Shown: positions 17,704 to 25,812, counted from the first letter of the stretch. The stretch: DNA of 60,519 nucleotides from Streptomyces sp. NRRL S-646 (GCF_000720765.1 NZ_JODC01000030.1:1-60519), one strand, 5' to 3'. Translations and numbers: made by a program. Notes: a model not told the origin generated them from the letters alone.

Positions 17704-18966
17704 ATGGGCTTGACCAGCGAGACGACTGTGTACGTGATGGCGGCCGTGGCCGCCATTTGTGTGGCGCTGTTGGTCTGGCTGTGGCCACGGCTCGCCAGGC
17801 AGGGCGTGTGGCAGGTGCTCGGACGGCTGGCGGCCGTCGGAGTGGCCCAGGTGACGATCCTCGCGGCCTTCGCGTGCTGGCTGAACTCGTCGTACCAGTT
17901 CTTCGGATCGTGGGGCGAGCTCTTCGGCAACGTCGACACCGCTCCCGTCGGTGTCACCCAGGCGGGTGGAAACAACGACGGCGGGGCCATTTCCGGCGTC
18001 TCCGTGAAGGGCGCCCTCATACAGCCCAACGGCGACGAGCAGTTGAACCGGGTCAGCGGTCTGCCCACCGGCCCCGCGGCGGTGAACGGGCGGGTCGAGT
18101 CCGTCAAGGTCATCGGCCGCCGCACCGGCGTGGTCGACCCGGCCTTCGTGTACCTGCCGCCGCAGTACTTCCAGAAGGCGTACCACCGGCAGCGCTTCCC
18201 GGTGATCGTCGCGCTCAGCGGTTACCCCGGCAGCATCTTCAACCTCGCGCAGTACCTGCGGGTGTCACAGACCGCCGGAGAGCTGCAGAAGAGCGGCCAG
18301 ATGCAGCCGACCATCATGGTGATGATCCGGCCGACGATCGCTCCGCCGCGCGACACCGAGTGCGTCAATGTCCCGGGCGGACCGCAGACCGAGACCTTCC
18401 TGGCGAAGGACCTGCCGGACGCGCTGAAGTCCACCTACCGGGTGGGCCACGACGCCAACGCCTGGGGTGTCATGGGCTACTCCTCCGGCGGCAGTTGTGC
18501 CCTGCAGCTGACGATGCGCAACCCGCACGTGTACACGACGGCAGGCGCCCTCTCGCCCGACTACAAGGTCAAGGACGACCCCACGACCGGCAACCTCTTC
18601 GGCAGCGGCCTCGGCCGCGTCAACCGGATCAACGGGCACGACCTGATGTGGCGGCTCAAGCACCTTCCCGTGCCGCAGGTCTCCGTCCTGGTCGCCGACA
18701 GCAAGCACGGCGAGAAGGGCTTCCCCCAGACCCTGGCGTTCATCAAGGCCGTCAAGGCGCCCATGCGGGTGGCGTCGATCCTGCCCGAGAACGGCAGCCA
18801 CAACTTCCCGACCTGGGTACGGGAGATGCCGGCCACCCTGAAGTGGATGAACCAGCAGCTGACCTTCCCCCAGGACGTCGTGCCCCGGCACCTCCACAAA
18901 CCGGGCCGCACCTCGGTGCGTGCCTCGGGCCCGGAGCCCTCGGAGACCCCCACCAGGCGCAGGTGA
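17704..18966 (+). CDS. Membrane-anchored alpha/beta-hydrolase esterase (Ag85/esterase D-like)
   Basis: A 420-residue protein with two hydrophobic helices in the first 65 residues, then a large outside alpha/beta-hydrolase domain. The nucleophile elbow is GYSSGG (Ser about 260). LPDALKSTYRV precedes it and LPENGSHNFPTW supplies the likely catalytic His. The fold resembles the esterase D/antigen-85 superfamily, whose members acylate or deacylate envelope carbohydrates. Following rmlC by 143 bp, it may modify the rhamnose-containing polymer, but this is positional inference. Confidence 0.82.
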   Translation: MGLTSETTVYVMAAVAAICVALLVWLWPRLARQGVWQVLGRLAAVGVAQVTILAAFACWLNSSYQFFGSWGELFGNVDTAPVGVTQAGGNNDGGAISGVSVKGALIQPNGDEQLNRVSGLPTGPAAVNGRVESVKVIGRRTGVVDPAFVYLPPQYFQKAYHRQRFPVIVALSGYPGSIFNLAQYLRVSQTAGELQKSGQMQPTIMVMIRPTIAPPRDTECVNVPGGPQTETFLAKDLPDALKSTYRVGHDANAWGVMGYSSGGSCALQLTMRNPHVYTTAGALSPDYKVKDDPTTGNLFGSGLGRVNRINGHDLMWRLKHLPVPQVSVLVADSKHGEKGFPQTLAFIKAVKAPMRVASILPENGSHNFPTWVREMPATLKWMNQQLTFPQDVVPRHLHKPGRTSVRASGPEPSETPTRRR

Positions 18967-19149
18967 CGGAAGCCGCTTCTGTCACCCTACGGTTTGCAGG
19001 GTGAGAGGAGGATGAGAAGAAGCCTGCCCCTCCACAAGGCCGTACGGCGTCAGACGACGGACGGCCTCTGCTCCTGTGAGACTTGATCGGCGGGGTGCCG
19101 GTGCGGCTGCAGGCACCGGCTCCGCAGTTGGCCGGTCCCCGGCAACTGC

Positions 19150-19305
19150 ATCGCGGGTGCGGTGCTGTTGACCGCCGTGGCACTGGTGACCTGCGGCTAT
19201 CTGCTCGACCACGCGGGCACCGACGAAGGCGTGCTGACGGCCCGGGCCGCGAGCCAGATCCTGCACGGCCATCCGGTCTACGGCCAGTCCTGGCCCTGGC
19301 TCTTC
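19150..19305 (+). pseudogene. Fragment of a polytopic membrane glycosyltransferase
   Basis: About 50 codons read VALVTCGYLLDHAG then DEGVLTARAASQILHGHPVY and QSWPWLF. This resembles the start of a multi-helix membrane glycosyltransferase. The match stops exactly where a different protein sequence begins, in the same frame, so this is the left part of a chimaeric scar. Confidence 0.4.
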
Positions 19306-19416
19306 GACAGCGCACAGGTCGGCATCACCATCAAGAAGCAGATCGGTACGGCGGTCACCGCGTCGGGCAACCCGGCAACGGTCCTGACCCGGCTCCAGGC
19401 GGAAGCGACGGCGGCG
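19306..19416 (+). pseudogene. C-terminal fragment of an ABC sugar-binding protein
   Basis: The continuing frame reads DSAQVGITIKKQIGTAV, then TASGNPATVLTRLQAEATAA. This looks like the extreme C-terminal helix of an extracellular solute-binding protein. Its join to the glycosyltransferase fragment without a stop shows a deletion fused two unrelated genes. Not expected to be functional. Confidence 0.4.
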
Positions 19417-19466
19417 GACAGCCGTACGACAACGACGACGACCGGCCGAGCGCCACCGTTCCCCTC

Positions 19467-19680
19467 ATGGACCGGCAGGAACTGGGCGTACGCGAGCAGA
19501 CGATCCTCGCCCTCGAACGCCTGGGCTTTTCCGAGCCCCGGCGCGAAGAGCGAGCGATACGCGAGGAACTGGGCCTGGCCCCGTCCGCTACTACCAGCGC
19601 CTGAACGTCCTGCTGGACGACCCGAGGGCCCTGGAGCACGCCCCGGTGACCAGGTCGGCGATCGAAGTCCGAACGTGCCG
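19467..19680 (+). pseudogene. Frameshifted DUF3263-type small DNA-binding protein
   Basis: From ATG 19467 the frame reads MDRQELGVREQTILALERLG and continues to REERAIREELGLAP, then breaks to a stop at 19604. The neighbouring frame resumes with VRYYQRLNVLLDDPRALEHAP. The two halves together match the short actinobacterial DUF3263 family (HTH-like, about 80-90 residues). Loss of one C in the run near 19580 explains the break. A sequencing error is the alternative. Confidence 0.6.
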
Positions 19681-19865
19681 GTGCAACGGGACTGGCGTCG
19701 GACTGCGTTCGCAGTGTGCCGGTGCGCCGGCGCGTGGCCGATTCGGCGGCAGTGACGTGGCCGGTCGGGGCCTGGGCGAGCGGTTCCCGGGAGCGGTGCA
19801 GGAACGCTTGCCCGAGCAGCCGACCCGGCGCACGAAGGCACTCCCCGGTGCGAAATACTCTCCTG

Positions 19866-20354
19866 ATGAGTTCACGCACATCCCCGGTCAGTCAGCCGAT
19901 CGCGATACGGAGGGCTGTCGCGCGGGATGCCAAACGGCTCACGAGGCTCGTGCGTGGCTCAGGCGCCTACGCGGGGAAGTATGCAGCCGCAGTCGCGGGC
20001 TACCGGGTCGGTCCTGATTACATCGAGGCCCATCGCGTCTTCGTGGCCGTCGGCACCGACGAGCACGGCGGCCGAGTCCTCGGGTTCTACTCGCTCGTCC
20101 TCGCTCCGCCGGAGCTCGACCTGCTGTTCGTCGCCGACGACGTGCAAGGGCGGGGTATTGGACGGCTGCTCGTCGCGCACATGCAGTCCGAGGCCCGTGC
20201 CGCCGGGATCGACCGTCTCAAGGTCGTGTCGCACCTTCCCGCCGAGGACTTCTACCACTGCGTCGGTGCGGTGCGGACCGGGACCGCGTTCGCGAACCCG
20301 CCCGCCGTGCCGTGGGACCGTCCCGAATTCGAGTTTCGCATTCCTTCGGGATGA
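19866..20354 (+). CDS. GNAT-family N-acetyltransferase
   Basis: A 162-residue GNAT protein. Motif A, which binds acetyl-CoA, is LLFVADDVQGRGIGRLLVAHM. Beta strands before it (GGRVLGFYSLVLAPPELD) and the later KVVSHLPAEDFYHCVGAVR complete the fold. It transfers an acetyl group from acetyl-CoA to an amine; the substrate is unknown. I choose ATG 19866 because the longer frame lacks family similarity. It is the only intact gene in a stretch of fragments. Confidence 0.82.
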   Translation: MSSRTSPVSQPIAIRRAVARDAKRLTRLVRGSGAYAGKYAAAVAGYRVGPDYIEAHRVFVAVGTDEHGGRVLGFYSLVLAPPELDLLFVADDVQGRGIGRLLVAHMQSEARAAGIDRLKVVSHLPAEDFYHCVGAVRTGTAFANPPAVPWDRPEFEFRIPSG

Positions 20355-20546
20355 CGCGGTGTGCCGGTTCACGGGGCCCAGGCTTCGCCTGCTTGGCGGT
20401 CTGTGCTTGGTGGTCTGCTTGCAGGAGCCGCTGGACGCCGCACGCTCCGTGTGTGCAGTCTCCCCTGCCCAGTGTGGTGATCGCCTGCGCCAGGTGCCTC
20501 CCCTGTTATAGGGGCTGTGCGATATGGCGTGAGATGTCAGGAACCC
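20355..20546. other. Intergenic stretch after GNAT gene
   Basis: No supported gene was found from the GNAT stop to the first of two strong hairpins. Confidence 0.4.
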
Positions 20547-20568
20547 CCCGTCGGCTGGCGCCGACGGG
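20547..20568. other. Hairpin 1 of a tandem pair
   Basis: CCCGTCGGC at 20547-20555 pairs exactly with GCCGACGGG at 20560-20568 around a TGGC tetraloop. It lies 14 nt before a second, longer hairpin in gene-free DNA. It could be a terminator-like or structured RNA element. Confidence 0.55.
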
Positions 20569-20582
20569 AGGCTGCACGAGGT

Positions 20583-20623
20583 GGCGGGTCGCGCGGTGGA
20601 CCTCCGGAGCCGCGCGACCCGCC
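20583..20623. other. Hairpin 2 of a tandem pair, perfect 14-bp stem
   Basis: GGCGGGTCGCGCGG at 20583-20596 is exactly complementary to 20610-20623, leaving a 13-nt loop. Neither hairpin has a U-run. No gene ends just before it, so a plain terminator role is not obvious. Confidence 0.55.
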
Positions 20624-20995
20624 GCGGCAGCCGCCTCTGGCTGAGCGAGCCGGGGGCCGGAGTGGTGGGGATGGAAGTATCGGATGTCCGGACGCGGTCT
20701 GATACCTGCTGGCGCCGCATCTGAATCTCATGCCGGTCGCCCAGGCCACCTCAATACGATCGAATGCCGCAAGAGTGCCCCGAGCATGGCCGCTTTTGTG
20801 CCGGGGGAGCATCAGTGGCGCAGCCAGGTGCGAATGAGGTGGGCCAGGTCGGGCGGACAGTCGGGGGACTGGGCCGGAGTGAGGACGCGGTGGCCGGGGC
20901 TGCGGCGTTCGCGGATCGCGAAGGCTCAGGCGATCGCCCTCTTCGTGCCGGCGCCCGCGGTGGGCCAGGGATCGGCGACCAGCCATTCGGCGATC
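20624..20995. other. Gene-free stretch with degraded coding-like sequence
   Basis: On the minus strand between about 20990 and 20750 a protein-like reading (RRSPGHRVLTPAQSP, then CPPDLAHLIRTWLRH) is broken by at least two in-frame stops, so it is at best a relic of an unknown gene. Nothing else is supportable here. Confidence 0.25.
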
Positions 20996-21187
20996 CGGAT
21001 CAGGCAGAGTCGCCTGCGCTTCGACCCACGCACCCGGGACTACTGCGAACGCCGCATCAAGGAAGGCAAGACCCGACGCGAAATCGCCCGATGCCTCAAA
21101 CGCTACGTCGCCCGGGAGGTCTTTCACCTGATCCGGCCCACATCCTCACGGCCCCGTCATAGGGGATCGGTACTGGGCGCATTGTGA
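20996..21187 (+). pseudogene. C-terminal transposase-like fragment (possibly IS110-type)
   Basis: The last 60 codons of an open frame read RLRFDPRTRDYCERRIKEGK and TRREIARCLKRYVAREVFHL. This resembles the C-terminal helix region of IS110-like transposases. Only the tail is present, there are no recognisable element ends, and the upstream frame is unrelated. It marks an old insertion. Confidence 0.35.
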
Positions 21188-21475
21188 GAGGTGAGGAGCC
21201 CCCGTCGGTCCATCGGCATCTCGACAGACAGCTACACCTACGACAACGCGGGCAACACCGAAACCCGCACCATCGGCGGCGACAAGCAGACCCTCGTCTG
21301 GGACGACGAAGGCCACCTCGCCAAGCTCACCGAACCCGATGGCAGCGGCGGAACCAAGACGACCTCCTACGTCTACGACGCCGACGGCAACCGCCTGCTG
21401 CGCCGCACCGACGCCGCCACCACCGTCTAGCTGGGCAACACCGAGCTCACCCTCACCGTACTCAACTGCCCGCCG
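21188..21475 (+). pseudogene. RHS/YD-repeat fragment with in-frame nonsense codon
   Basis: Reading YTYDNAGNTETRTIGG, LVWDDEGHLAKLTEPDG and YVYDADGNRLLRR gives three YD repeats, the core of RHS toxin-delivery shells. The frame is cut at TAG 21428-21430 and continues as LGNTELTLTVLN, where family members usually read a Tyr before LG. A TAC-to-TAG change fits. Only about 90 codons survive, with no toxin tip. Confidence 0.65.
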
Positions 21476-22619
21476 GGGGTGCGGAATCCGGGCCGACGTG
21501 CGTGGGCACGGATCGATACGTCTTGGCCATCTGGAGCAGGAAGGCCCTCTCGCCGGCGAGATCCGTGCTGCCCGCAGAGTTGAAGCCTGACGTGTGGGGC
21601 GTCGGGGCAAGGCCCCGAAGCTTCGCCTCCCGGGCACTCTTGACGACGGCGGCCAGGGCGGCGGCGTCCGCGGCCGCCTCGGGGCCCGGCGTACTCCGGG
21701 CCGGCGGAGCGAGAGGGGAGCCATGGTCCGTGAGCGCCAGAATCGCATCTCTCGTCTCGATGATCCGGCGGTAGGCGAGCACGTGATAGGGGATCCGAGG
21801 CCACACGACGTCCCAGACGCGGTGACGCGGCGTGGCCAGGGCAACGTGCGGAACGGCGATGACGAGATCGCTCCACATCGGCCACAGGCGCCAGGCAGTG
21901 GCGATGCCCGCCATGGCACGCCGGAACACGGAGTACGTGGGCACCAGGACGGCCAGGGCGCGCAGCACGCCGTGCAGATCCATGAGCAGGGGAAGCCAGG
22001 GCAGGGGCCATCGCTCGCCTGTGGTGACCCGGAGGAGACAGCCCAGCCAGTAGATGCCGACCAGAGCCGTACCGAGGCCGAACAGGCGCAGGCTGAGGGT
22101 CAGGGACCGGCTCGCTGAAGTCGCGCTGTAGCGCAGGCACATCAGGACACAGAAGGCGTTGGCCCCCAGATGCGTGCTCATGAGAACGAGCCAGTAGAGG
22201 AGAGAGGGAGTCGGCGGCCCGTTGACGGGGACGGCGATCCTCAGGTGCGGCTCCGCCGCGAGATCGAGTGCGAACAGGACGGCCAGTACGGATCCGGTGG
22301 CAAGGGCGAGGGCCGCCTTGAGGCCGCGGACGTCGGTGGTGGCCTGGGCGACGAAGTACAGCAGGGCTCCCGCGGACAGCACACCCAGGGCGTTCCTTGC
22401 CCCGGCGACGACGTTCGCCTCACTGTGGCGGGCGGCCTCGTGCAGGACCGCCGGCAGATCGAGCGTCATGGCCGCGGCCGCGGTGGCCACGGCCAGCAGC
22501 ACGCCGCGCTGGGCAGCGGAGCGCAGGCCGGACGGGGCGCGCAGCAGCACGGCGATCCACAGCAGCAGCACGCTGGGCAGTTGGAGCCCGGCGCCGAGCG
22601 CGGCGGCGTCGTGGGTCAT
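21462..22619 (-). CDS. MAB_1171c-type multi-pass membrane protein
   Basis: A 385-residue protein. The first 240 residues hold about seven hydrophobic helices (LQLPSVLLLWIAVLLRA, GVLLAVATAAAAMTLDLPAV and onward). A cytoplasmic C-terminal half follows with PMWSDLVIAVPHVAL and YRRIIETRDAILAL. This matches the actinobacterial family annotated as MAB_1171c-like putative transporters, function unproven. Its start overlaps the ImmA/IrrE stop as ATGA. The trio XRE - ImmA/IrrE - this protein recurs in Streptomyces, and I infer one signalling unit. Confidence 0.8.
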   Translation of the reverse strand: MTHDAAALGAGLQLPSVLLLWIAVLLRAPSGLRSAAQRGVLLAVATAAAAMTLDLPAVLHEAARHSEANVVAGARNALGVLSAGALLYFVAQATTDVRGLKAALALATGSVLAVLFALDLAAEPHLRIAVPVNGPPTPSLLYWLVLMSTHLGANAFCVLMCLRYSATSASRSLTLSLRLFGLGTALVGIYWLGCLLRVTTGERWPLPWLPLLMDLHGVLRALAVLVPTYSVFRRAMAGIATAWRLWPMWSDLVIAVPHVALATPRHRVWDVVWPRIPYHVLAYRRIIETRDAILALTDHGSPLAPPARSTPGPEAAADAAALAAVVKSAREAKLRGLAPTPHTSGFNSAGSTDLAGERAFLLQMAKTYRSVPTHVGPDSAPPAGS

Positions 22620-23140
22620 GCCGTGCCGTGCGGCGAGTCGACCCCCATGGCTGCCTCCAGTCTGCCGAGAACTCCGCCGGTGCGCTGGCGGGAGGGCTCG
22701 CTGATACGGGTTCCGAGGAAGCTGGCGAACAGCTCCGCCTCCTGTTCCTGGTCGGTCGCGTAGTTCGTGCGGCGCAGGAGCCGTTGCACCGTGCTCATGT
22801 CGAGGTCGGGCAGGATCACGTCCCAGCCGGTCTCGCCGTCGAGGGCCGGCGTTCGGTGGTCGAACAGCAGATGCCCGATCTCGTGGAGGACGATGTGCTC
22901 CTGGTGGAGGAGCGCGGTGCGCCGTTCGTAGAAGATGTGGTCCTCGGCGTCGGTGGCCAGCCACATGCCGCAGGCGCCGACAGCGGCTGCCTCAGGCGGC
23001 AGCGGATGAAGTCGTATCGGTCTCGCGCGCCGCGCTGCGAGATGGCGGCACAGGACCTCGATGGACAGGGCGTGGGGGAGTTCGAGCCCGTCGATCACCG
23101 CTTGGCAGCGACGGCGCAGCTTGAGTGATCCGTTCGACAT
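22616..23140 (-). CDS. ImmA/IrrE-family metalloprotease-like protein
   Basis: A 174-residue protein with the zinc-protease motif HEIGHLLFDH preceded by LLHQEHIVL, and a downstream Glu in QEQEAELFASFLG. These are the ImmA/IrrE signatures. In known systems such proteases cleave a cognate XRE repressor to release gene expression. The XRE gene lies directly upstream on the same strand, 69 bp away, so it is the obvious candidate substrate. The start has only a weak ribosome binding site. Confidence 0.88.
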   Translation of the reverse strand: MSNGSLKLRRRCQAVIDGLELPHALSIEVLCRHLAARRARPIRLHPLPPEAAAVGACGMWLATDAEDHIFYERRTALLHQEHIVLHEIGHLLFDHRTPALDGETGWDVILPDLDMSTVQRLLRRTNYATDQEQEAELFASFLGTRISEPSRQRTGGVLGRLEAAMGVDSPHGTA

Positions 23141-23209
23141 GGGTGTCCGCGGCGGGGACCTTTCTTCGCGTGGGGGGCGGAGTTCGAAGGGGCCGGAAGT
23201 GTGGGGGGA

Positions 23210-23746
23210 TCAGGGTCTCTGGGCCTCGGAGGGGTCCGGCTGGTGATCGGCGTCGTACTGGTCGGTGTCATGGGTGTCCGACGGGGAGCCCTGCTGTTCG
23301 CTGACGCGTTCCAGGTTCTCCACCCGGCGGGCTTCGTTGACGATGGTGAGCAGGGCGTCCAGGCTGGCGGACGACAGGCCCTCGGCCCGTAGCGCGAGGC
23401 TGCGCACCCTGGCGTCGCGGAGTGCGACGGCGAGTGCCAGCTGCGCGTTGACCCGGCGCGACACCTCGTCGTTGATGAAGTACTCCAGCGGGACGCCGAA
23501 GAACTCGGCGAGCACTGCGAGCTGTTCCAGCGTCACATTGTGTTTTCTGCCGGTGGCAAGCTCCCACAGATAGGTTGCTGAGATTGTTCCGCCGGTCCTC
23601 TCCCGGATCAGCCGGGCGAGCCGTGCGTATCCCGGACGTTTGCGCTCGTCGGGGTACAGGGCCGCGATCAGACCGCCAAGACGTACGTCGAGGTCGTGCA
23701 GCAGAGGCCGACTCGTGTCTCGGGGAGCTGGCCCATCCCGGTCCAT
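23210..23746 (-). CDS. XRE-family helix-turn-helix regulator
   Basis: A 178-residue protein. The HTH covers about residues 28-85, with ISATYLWELATGRKHN as the recognition part and LAVLAEFFGVPLEYFINDE as the usual XRE close. A helical tail of about 60 residues and an acidic end (SDTHDTDQYDAD) follow and may be the target of the neighbouring ImmA/IrrE protease. ATG 23746 is chosen because GAAAGGTGG precedes it; longer frames enter the promoter. One copy of a repeated palindrome lies 18 bp upstream. Confidence 0.85.
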   Translation of the reverse strand: MDRDGPAPRDTSRPLLHDLDVRLGGLIAALYPDERKRPGYARLARLIRERTGGTISATYLWELATGRKHNVTLEQLAVLAEFFGVPLEYFINDEVSRRVNAQLALAVALRDARVRSLALRAEGLSSASLDALLTIVNEARRVENLERVSEQQGSPSDTHDTDQYDADHQPDPSEAQRP

Positions 23747-23763
23747 AAGCCACCTTTCATCCG

Positions 23764-23777
23764 TCCGCTGCAGTGGA
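23764..23777. promoter_or_regulatory. Palindrome copy 1 (TCCGCTGCAGTGGA)
   Basis: A 14-bp dyad 18 bp upstream of the XRE start. It matches the second copy at 24008-24021 at 13 of 14 positions. Its place over the XRE leader suggests an operator for autoregulation; which protein binds it is not shown. Confidence 0.6.
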
Positions 23778-24007
23778 CAGCGCCACCTGAGATCAGTGTG
23801 GACCGTCTCGCGACACGGGGTGAGCATGATCCGGCCAACCTCACCACGGTTGAAAACGCGATTATTTCGTCGGCGACGGGCGTCACTCCGCTTGTGCTGA
23901 CGGCTCGTGAGAGCGGTGACCTGGAAGTAGGCGCCGAACTACGTCGGTTGGAGCCGTGTCCGGAGGGCTTCGCGAAGGGGCGGGCCGTGGTGGCCGGAGT
24001 GGGTTCA

Positions 24008-24021
24008 TCCGCTGCAGCGGA
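24008..24021. promoter_or_regulatory. Palindrome copy 2 (TCCGCTGCAGCGGA)
   Basis: A perfect 14-bp palindrome four bases upstream of the -35 box of the ParB/StrR-like gene. With the near-identical copy beside the XRE start it brackets the 316-bp divergent intergenic region. A partial copy, TGTCCGCTGT, sits at 24038-24047 between -35 and -10. Confidence 0.65.
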
Positions 24022-24025
24022 CGCA

Positions 24026-24054
24026 TTGACGCTCTGCTGTCCGCTGTCTAGCGT
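24026..24054 (+). promoter_or_regulatory. Promoter of the ParB/StrR-like gene, probably leaderless
   Basis: TTGACG at 24026-24031 and TAGCGT at 24049-24054 are separated by 17 bp, an ideal sigma-70-type arrangement. Transcription would begin within a few bases of the GTG at 24063, so the mRNA is probably leaderless, which fits the absence of a ribosome binding site. Confidence 0.6.
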
Positions 24055-24062
24055 CGTGTCGT

Positions 24063-25073
24063 GTGAACTCGGGGCGATTAGTGAACGACGCCGGGCAGAC
24101 CGCAGGCCAGGAAGAGTCCGACCCTGGCGGTCGGCCCCTGGCGGAGACCCTGCCGCTCGACGCGCTGCGGTTCTCCGACTCGCCGCGTACCGGGGGCGTG
24201 GACACGGGACATGTGCAGAAGCTGGCCCGGACCGCCGGGCCGTTGCCCCCCATCGTCGTGCACCGGTCCACCCTGCGCATCGTCGACGGGGTCCACCGCG
24301 TCCAGGCCGCCCGGCTTCGCGGGGAGGGCCAGATCGATGTCTGTTATTTCGACGGCACCGTGGAGGACGTGTTCGTCGAGGCCGTGCGGTTGAACACGTC
24401 GCGGGGGCTGCCGCTGACCCAGGCCGATCGCGCGGCCGCCGTCCTGCGGATACTGGGCACGCATCCTCAGTGGTCGGACCGTCTGATCGCCTCGGCGGCT
24501 GGAGTCACCGCGGGCACGGTGGCCGCCGTACGCAAGCGTTCAACTGTCCGGAGCGAACAGTTGAACACGCGCGAGGGCAGGGACGGCAGGCTGCGGCCGG
24601 TGGACCCCGCTGAAGGGCGCAGGCGTGCCGGCCTGCTGCTGGCTGAGCGGCCCGACGCCTCGCTCCGGCAGATCGCCGCGGACGCCGGTGTCGCTCTGGC
24701 CACCGCCCGCGACGTACGGGAGCGGATGCGCCGTGGCGAGGATCCCGTCCCGCGCAGGTTCCGTGGGCCCGTGGCCGGAGCCGACCCGGCCGGAGCAGCC
24801 CGGAGCAAGCAGGTGGAGGCGGCGTCCGGTCCCGCGGACGCGGACATGGGTCTGCTGGTGGCAAGGCTGCGCAAGGACCCCTCGCTGCGGCTGACGGAGG
24901 CCGGCCGGGCGCTGTTGCAGATGTTGAGCGTTCCGCTGGTCCTGGAGAGCGACAGGGCGCGGCAGTTCGTGGAGGCCGTACCCGGACACCGCACGTCCAC
25001 GGTGGTCCAGGCGGCCCGTGGATGTGCCCGGCGGTGGCTGGAATTCGCGGAGCAGCTCGAACGCCGCCCCTGA
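24063..25073 (+). CDS. ParB/StrR-like DNA-binding regulator
   Basis: A protein of up to 336 residues. The ParB N-terminal fold shows as LPLDALRFSD, PPIVVHRSTLRIVDGVHRVQAARLRG and VEAVRLNTSRGLPLTQADRAAA. HTH helices follow (DRLIASAAGVTAGTVAAVRKR, DASLRQIAADAGVALATARDV) and a helical C-terminus. The layout matches StrR/NovG-type activators of Streptomyces metabolism rather than plasmid ParB. GTG 24063 fits the promoter; GTG 24081 is an alternative. No ParA gene is near. It is divergent from the XRE-ImmA-membrane trio, with shared palindromes between. Confidence 0.82.
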   Translation: MNSGRLVNDAGQTAGQEESDPGGRPLAETLPLDALRFSDSPRTGGVDTGHVQKLARTAGPLPPIVVHRSTLRIVDGVHRVQAARLRGEGQIDVCYFDGTVEDVFVEAVRLNTSRGLPLTQADRAAAVLRILGTHPQWSDRLIASAAGVTAGTVAAVRKRSTVRSEQLNTREGRDGRLRPVDPAEGRRRAGLLLAERPDASLRQIAADAGVALATARDVRERMRRGEDPVPRRFRGPVAGADPAGAARSKQVEAASGPADADMGLLVARLRKDPSLRLTEAGRALLQMLSVPLVLESDRARQFVEAVPGHRTSTVVQAARGCARRWLEFAEQLERRP

Positions 25074-25095
25074 CGAGTCGGGTGGCCGCGTCGGC

Positions 25096-25812
25096 CTACG
25101 GGTGGTCGGCGCCCAGATCGTGTGAGATCGCGCGGGCGCAGGTCCTGACGGCGGAGACCAGAGGCTCGCGTGCCCTTGCGTTCTTCCGCACGCATGCGGC
25201 GAATCCCGTGACGCTCACGGCGGCGACGGTGACGCCGTGCCGGTCGCGGATCGGTGCGGCGATCGAGACCATGCCGTCCTGCACAGGGTCGGGGGCGCAG
25301 GCCCAGCCGCGCTCCCTGACGGCGTGCAGGACCTCTCGAGGAGCCGTCGGCATTCCGGGTGTCCCGGCCCCGTGGGCGTCCAGCACCGCGCCCAACGCTG
25401 TCTCCCCGACGGGCTCCACCGATCCGGTCTCCAGCACCTGCCGCGTGGTGTCGCTCCGGAAGACGTGATGGACGATCAGCACGCCCGACCGGTGCGGCAC
25501 ACCGACACGCACCGCTTCCCCTGTGACCCGGCCCAGGTCGTCGGCCCAGGCCAGCGCGCGGGTCCGTAACTCATGTGTTCTGAGATAGCTGCTGCCCAGC
25601 CGCACCAGCTCGGGGCCCAGCCGGTATCTGCCGGACTCGACGTCGCGCTCGACCAGGCCCTCCTGCTGAAGCGTGTGCAGGATGCCGTACGCGGTTCCCT
25701 TCGGCAGCCCCAGCAAGGAGGCGGTGTCGGAGAGACCGAACTCGCGCTCACCCGTGGCGAGCAGCCGCAGCGCGGCCGCGGCACGGGTCAGGGACTGGAT
25801 GGGACCTGACAT
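25096..25812 (-). CDS. IclR-family regulator (GylR-like)
   Basis: A 238-residue regulator. The N-terminal winged HTH (SLTRAAAALRLLATGEREFG, LLGLPKGTAYGILHTLQQEG) and the IclR effector domain (GEAVRVGVPHRSGVLIVHH, VGETALGAVLDAHG, SIAAPIRDRHGVTVAAVSVTG) are complete. The wording is close to GylR, the glycerol regulator, but the middle is shorter and no glycerol genes are nearby. ATG 25812 has GGAGG 7-8 nt upstream. Divergent from the polyketide locus, it is the likely local regulator. Confidence 0.87.
   Translation of the reverse strand: MSGPIQSLTRAAAALRLLATGEREFGLSDTASLLGLPKGTAYGILHTLQQEGLVERDVESGRYRLGPELVRLGSSYLRTHELRTRALAWADDLGRVTGEAVRVGVPHRSGVLIVHHVFRSDTTRQVLETGSVEPVGETALGAVLDAHGAGTPGMPTAPREVLHAVRERGWACAPDPVQDGMVSIAAPIRDRHGVTVAAVSVTGFAACVRKNARAREPLVSAVRTCARAISHDLGADHP

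Noticed and set aside
20750..20990. A possible intact gene on the minus strand in the graveyard region
   Set aside because: The protein-like reading contains at least two in-frame stops and no start. Kept only as a degraded relic.
24063..25073. A plasmid partition (ParB) system with parS sites
   Set aside because: No ParA gene and no typical parS sequence is nearby. The protein has the StrR-like regulator layout.
25096..25812. The true glycerol regulator gylR
   Set aside because: The wording is close, but the protein is shorter in the middle and no glycerol uptake or kinase gene is adjacent.
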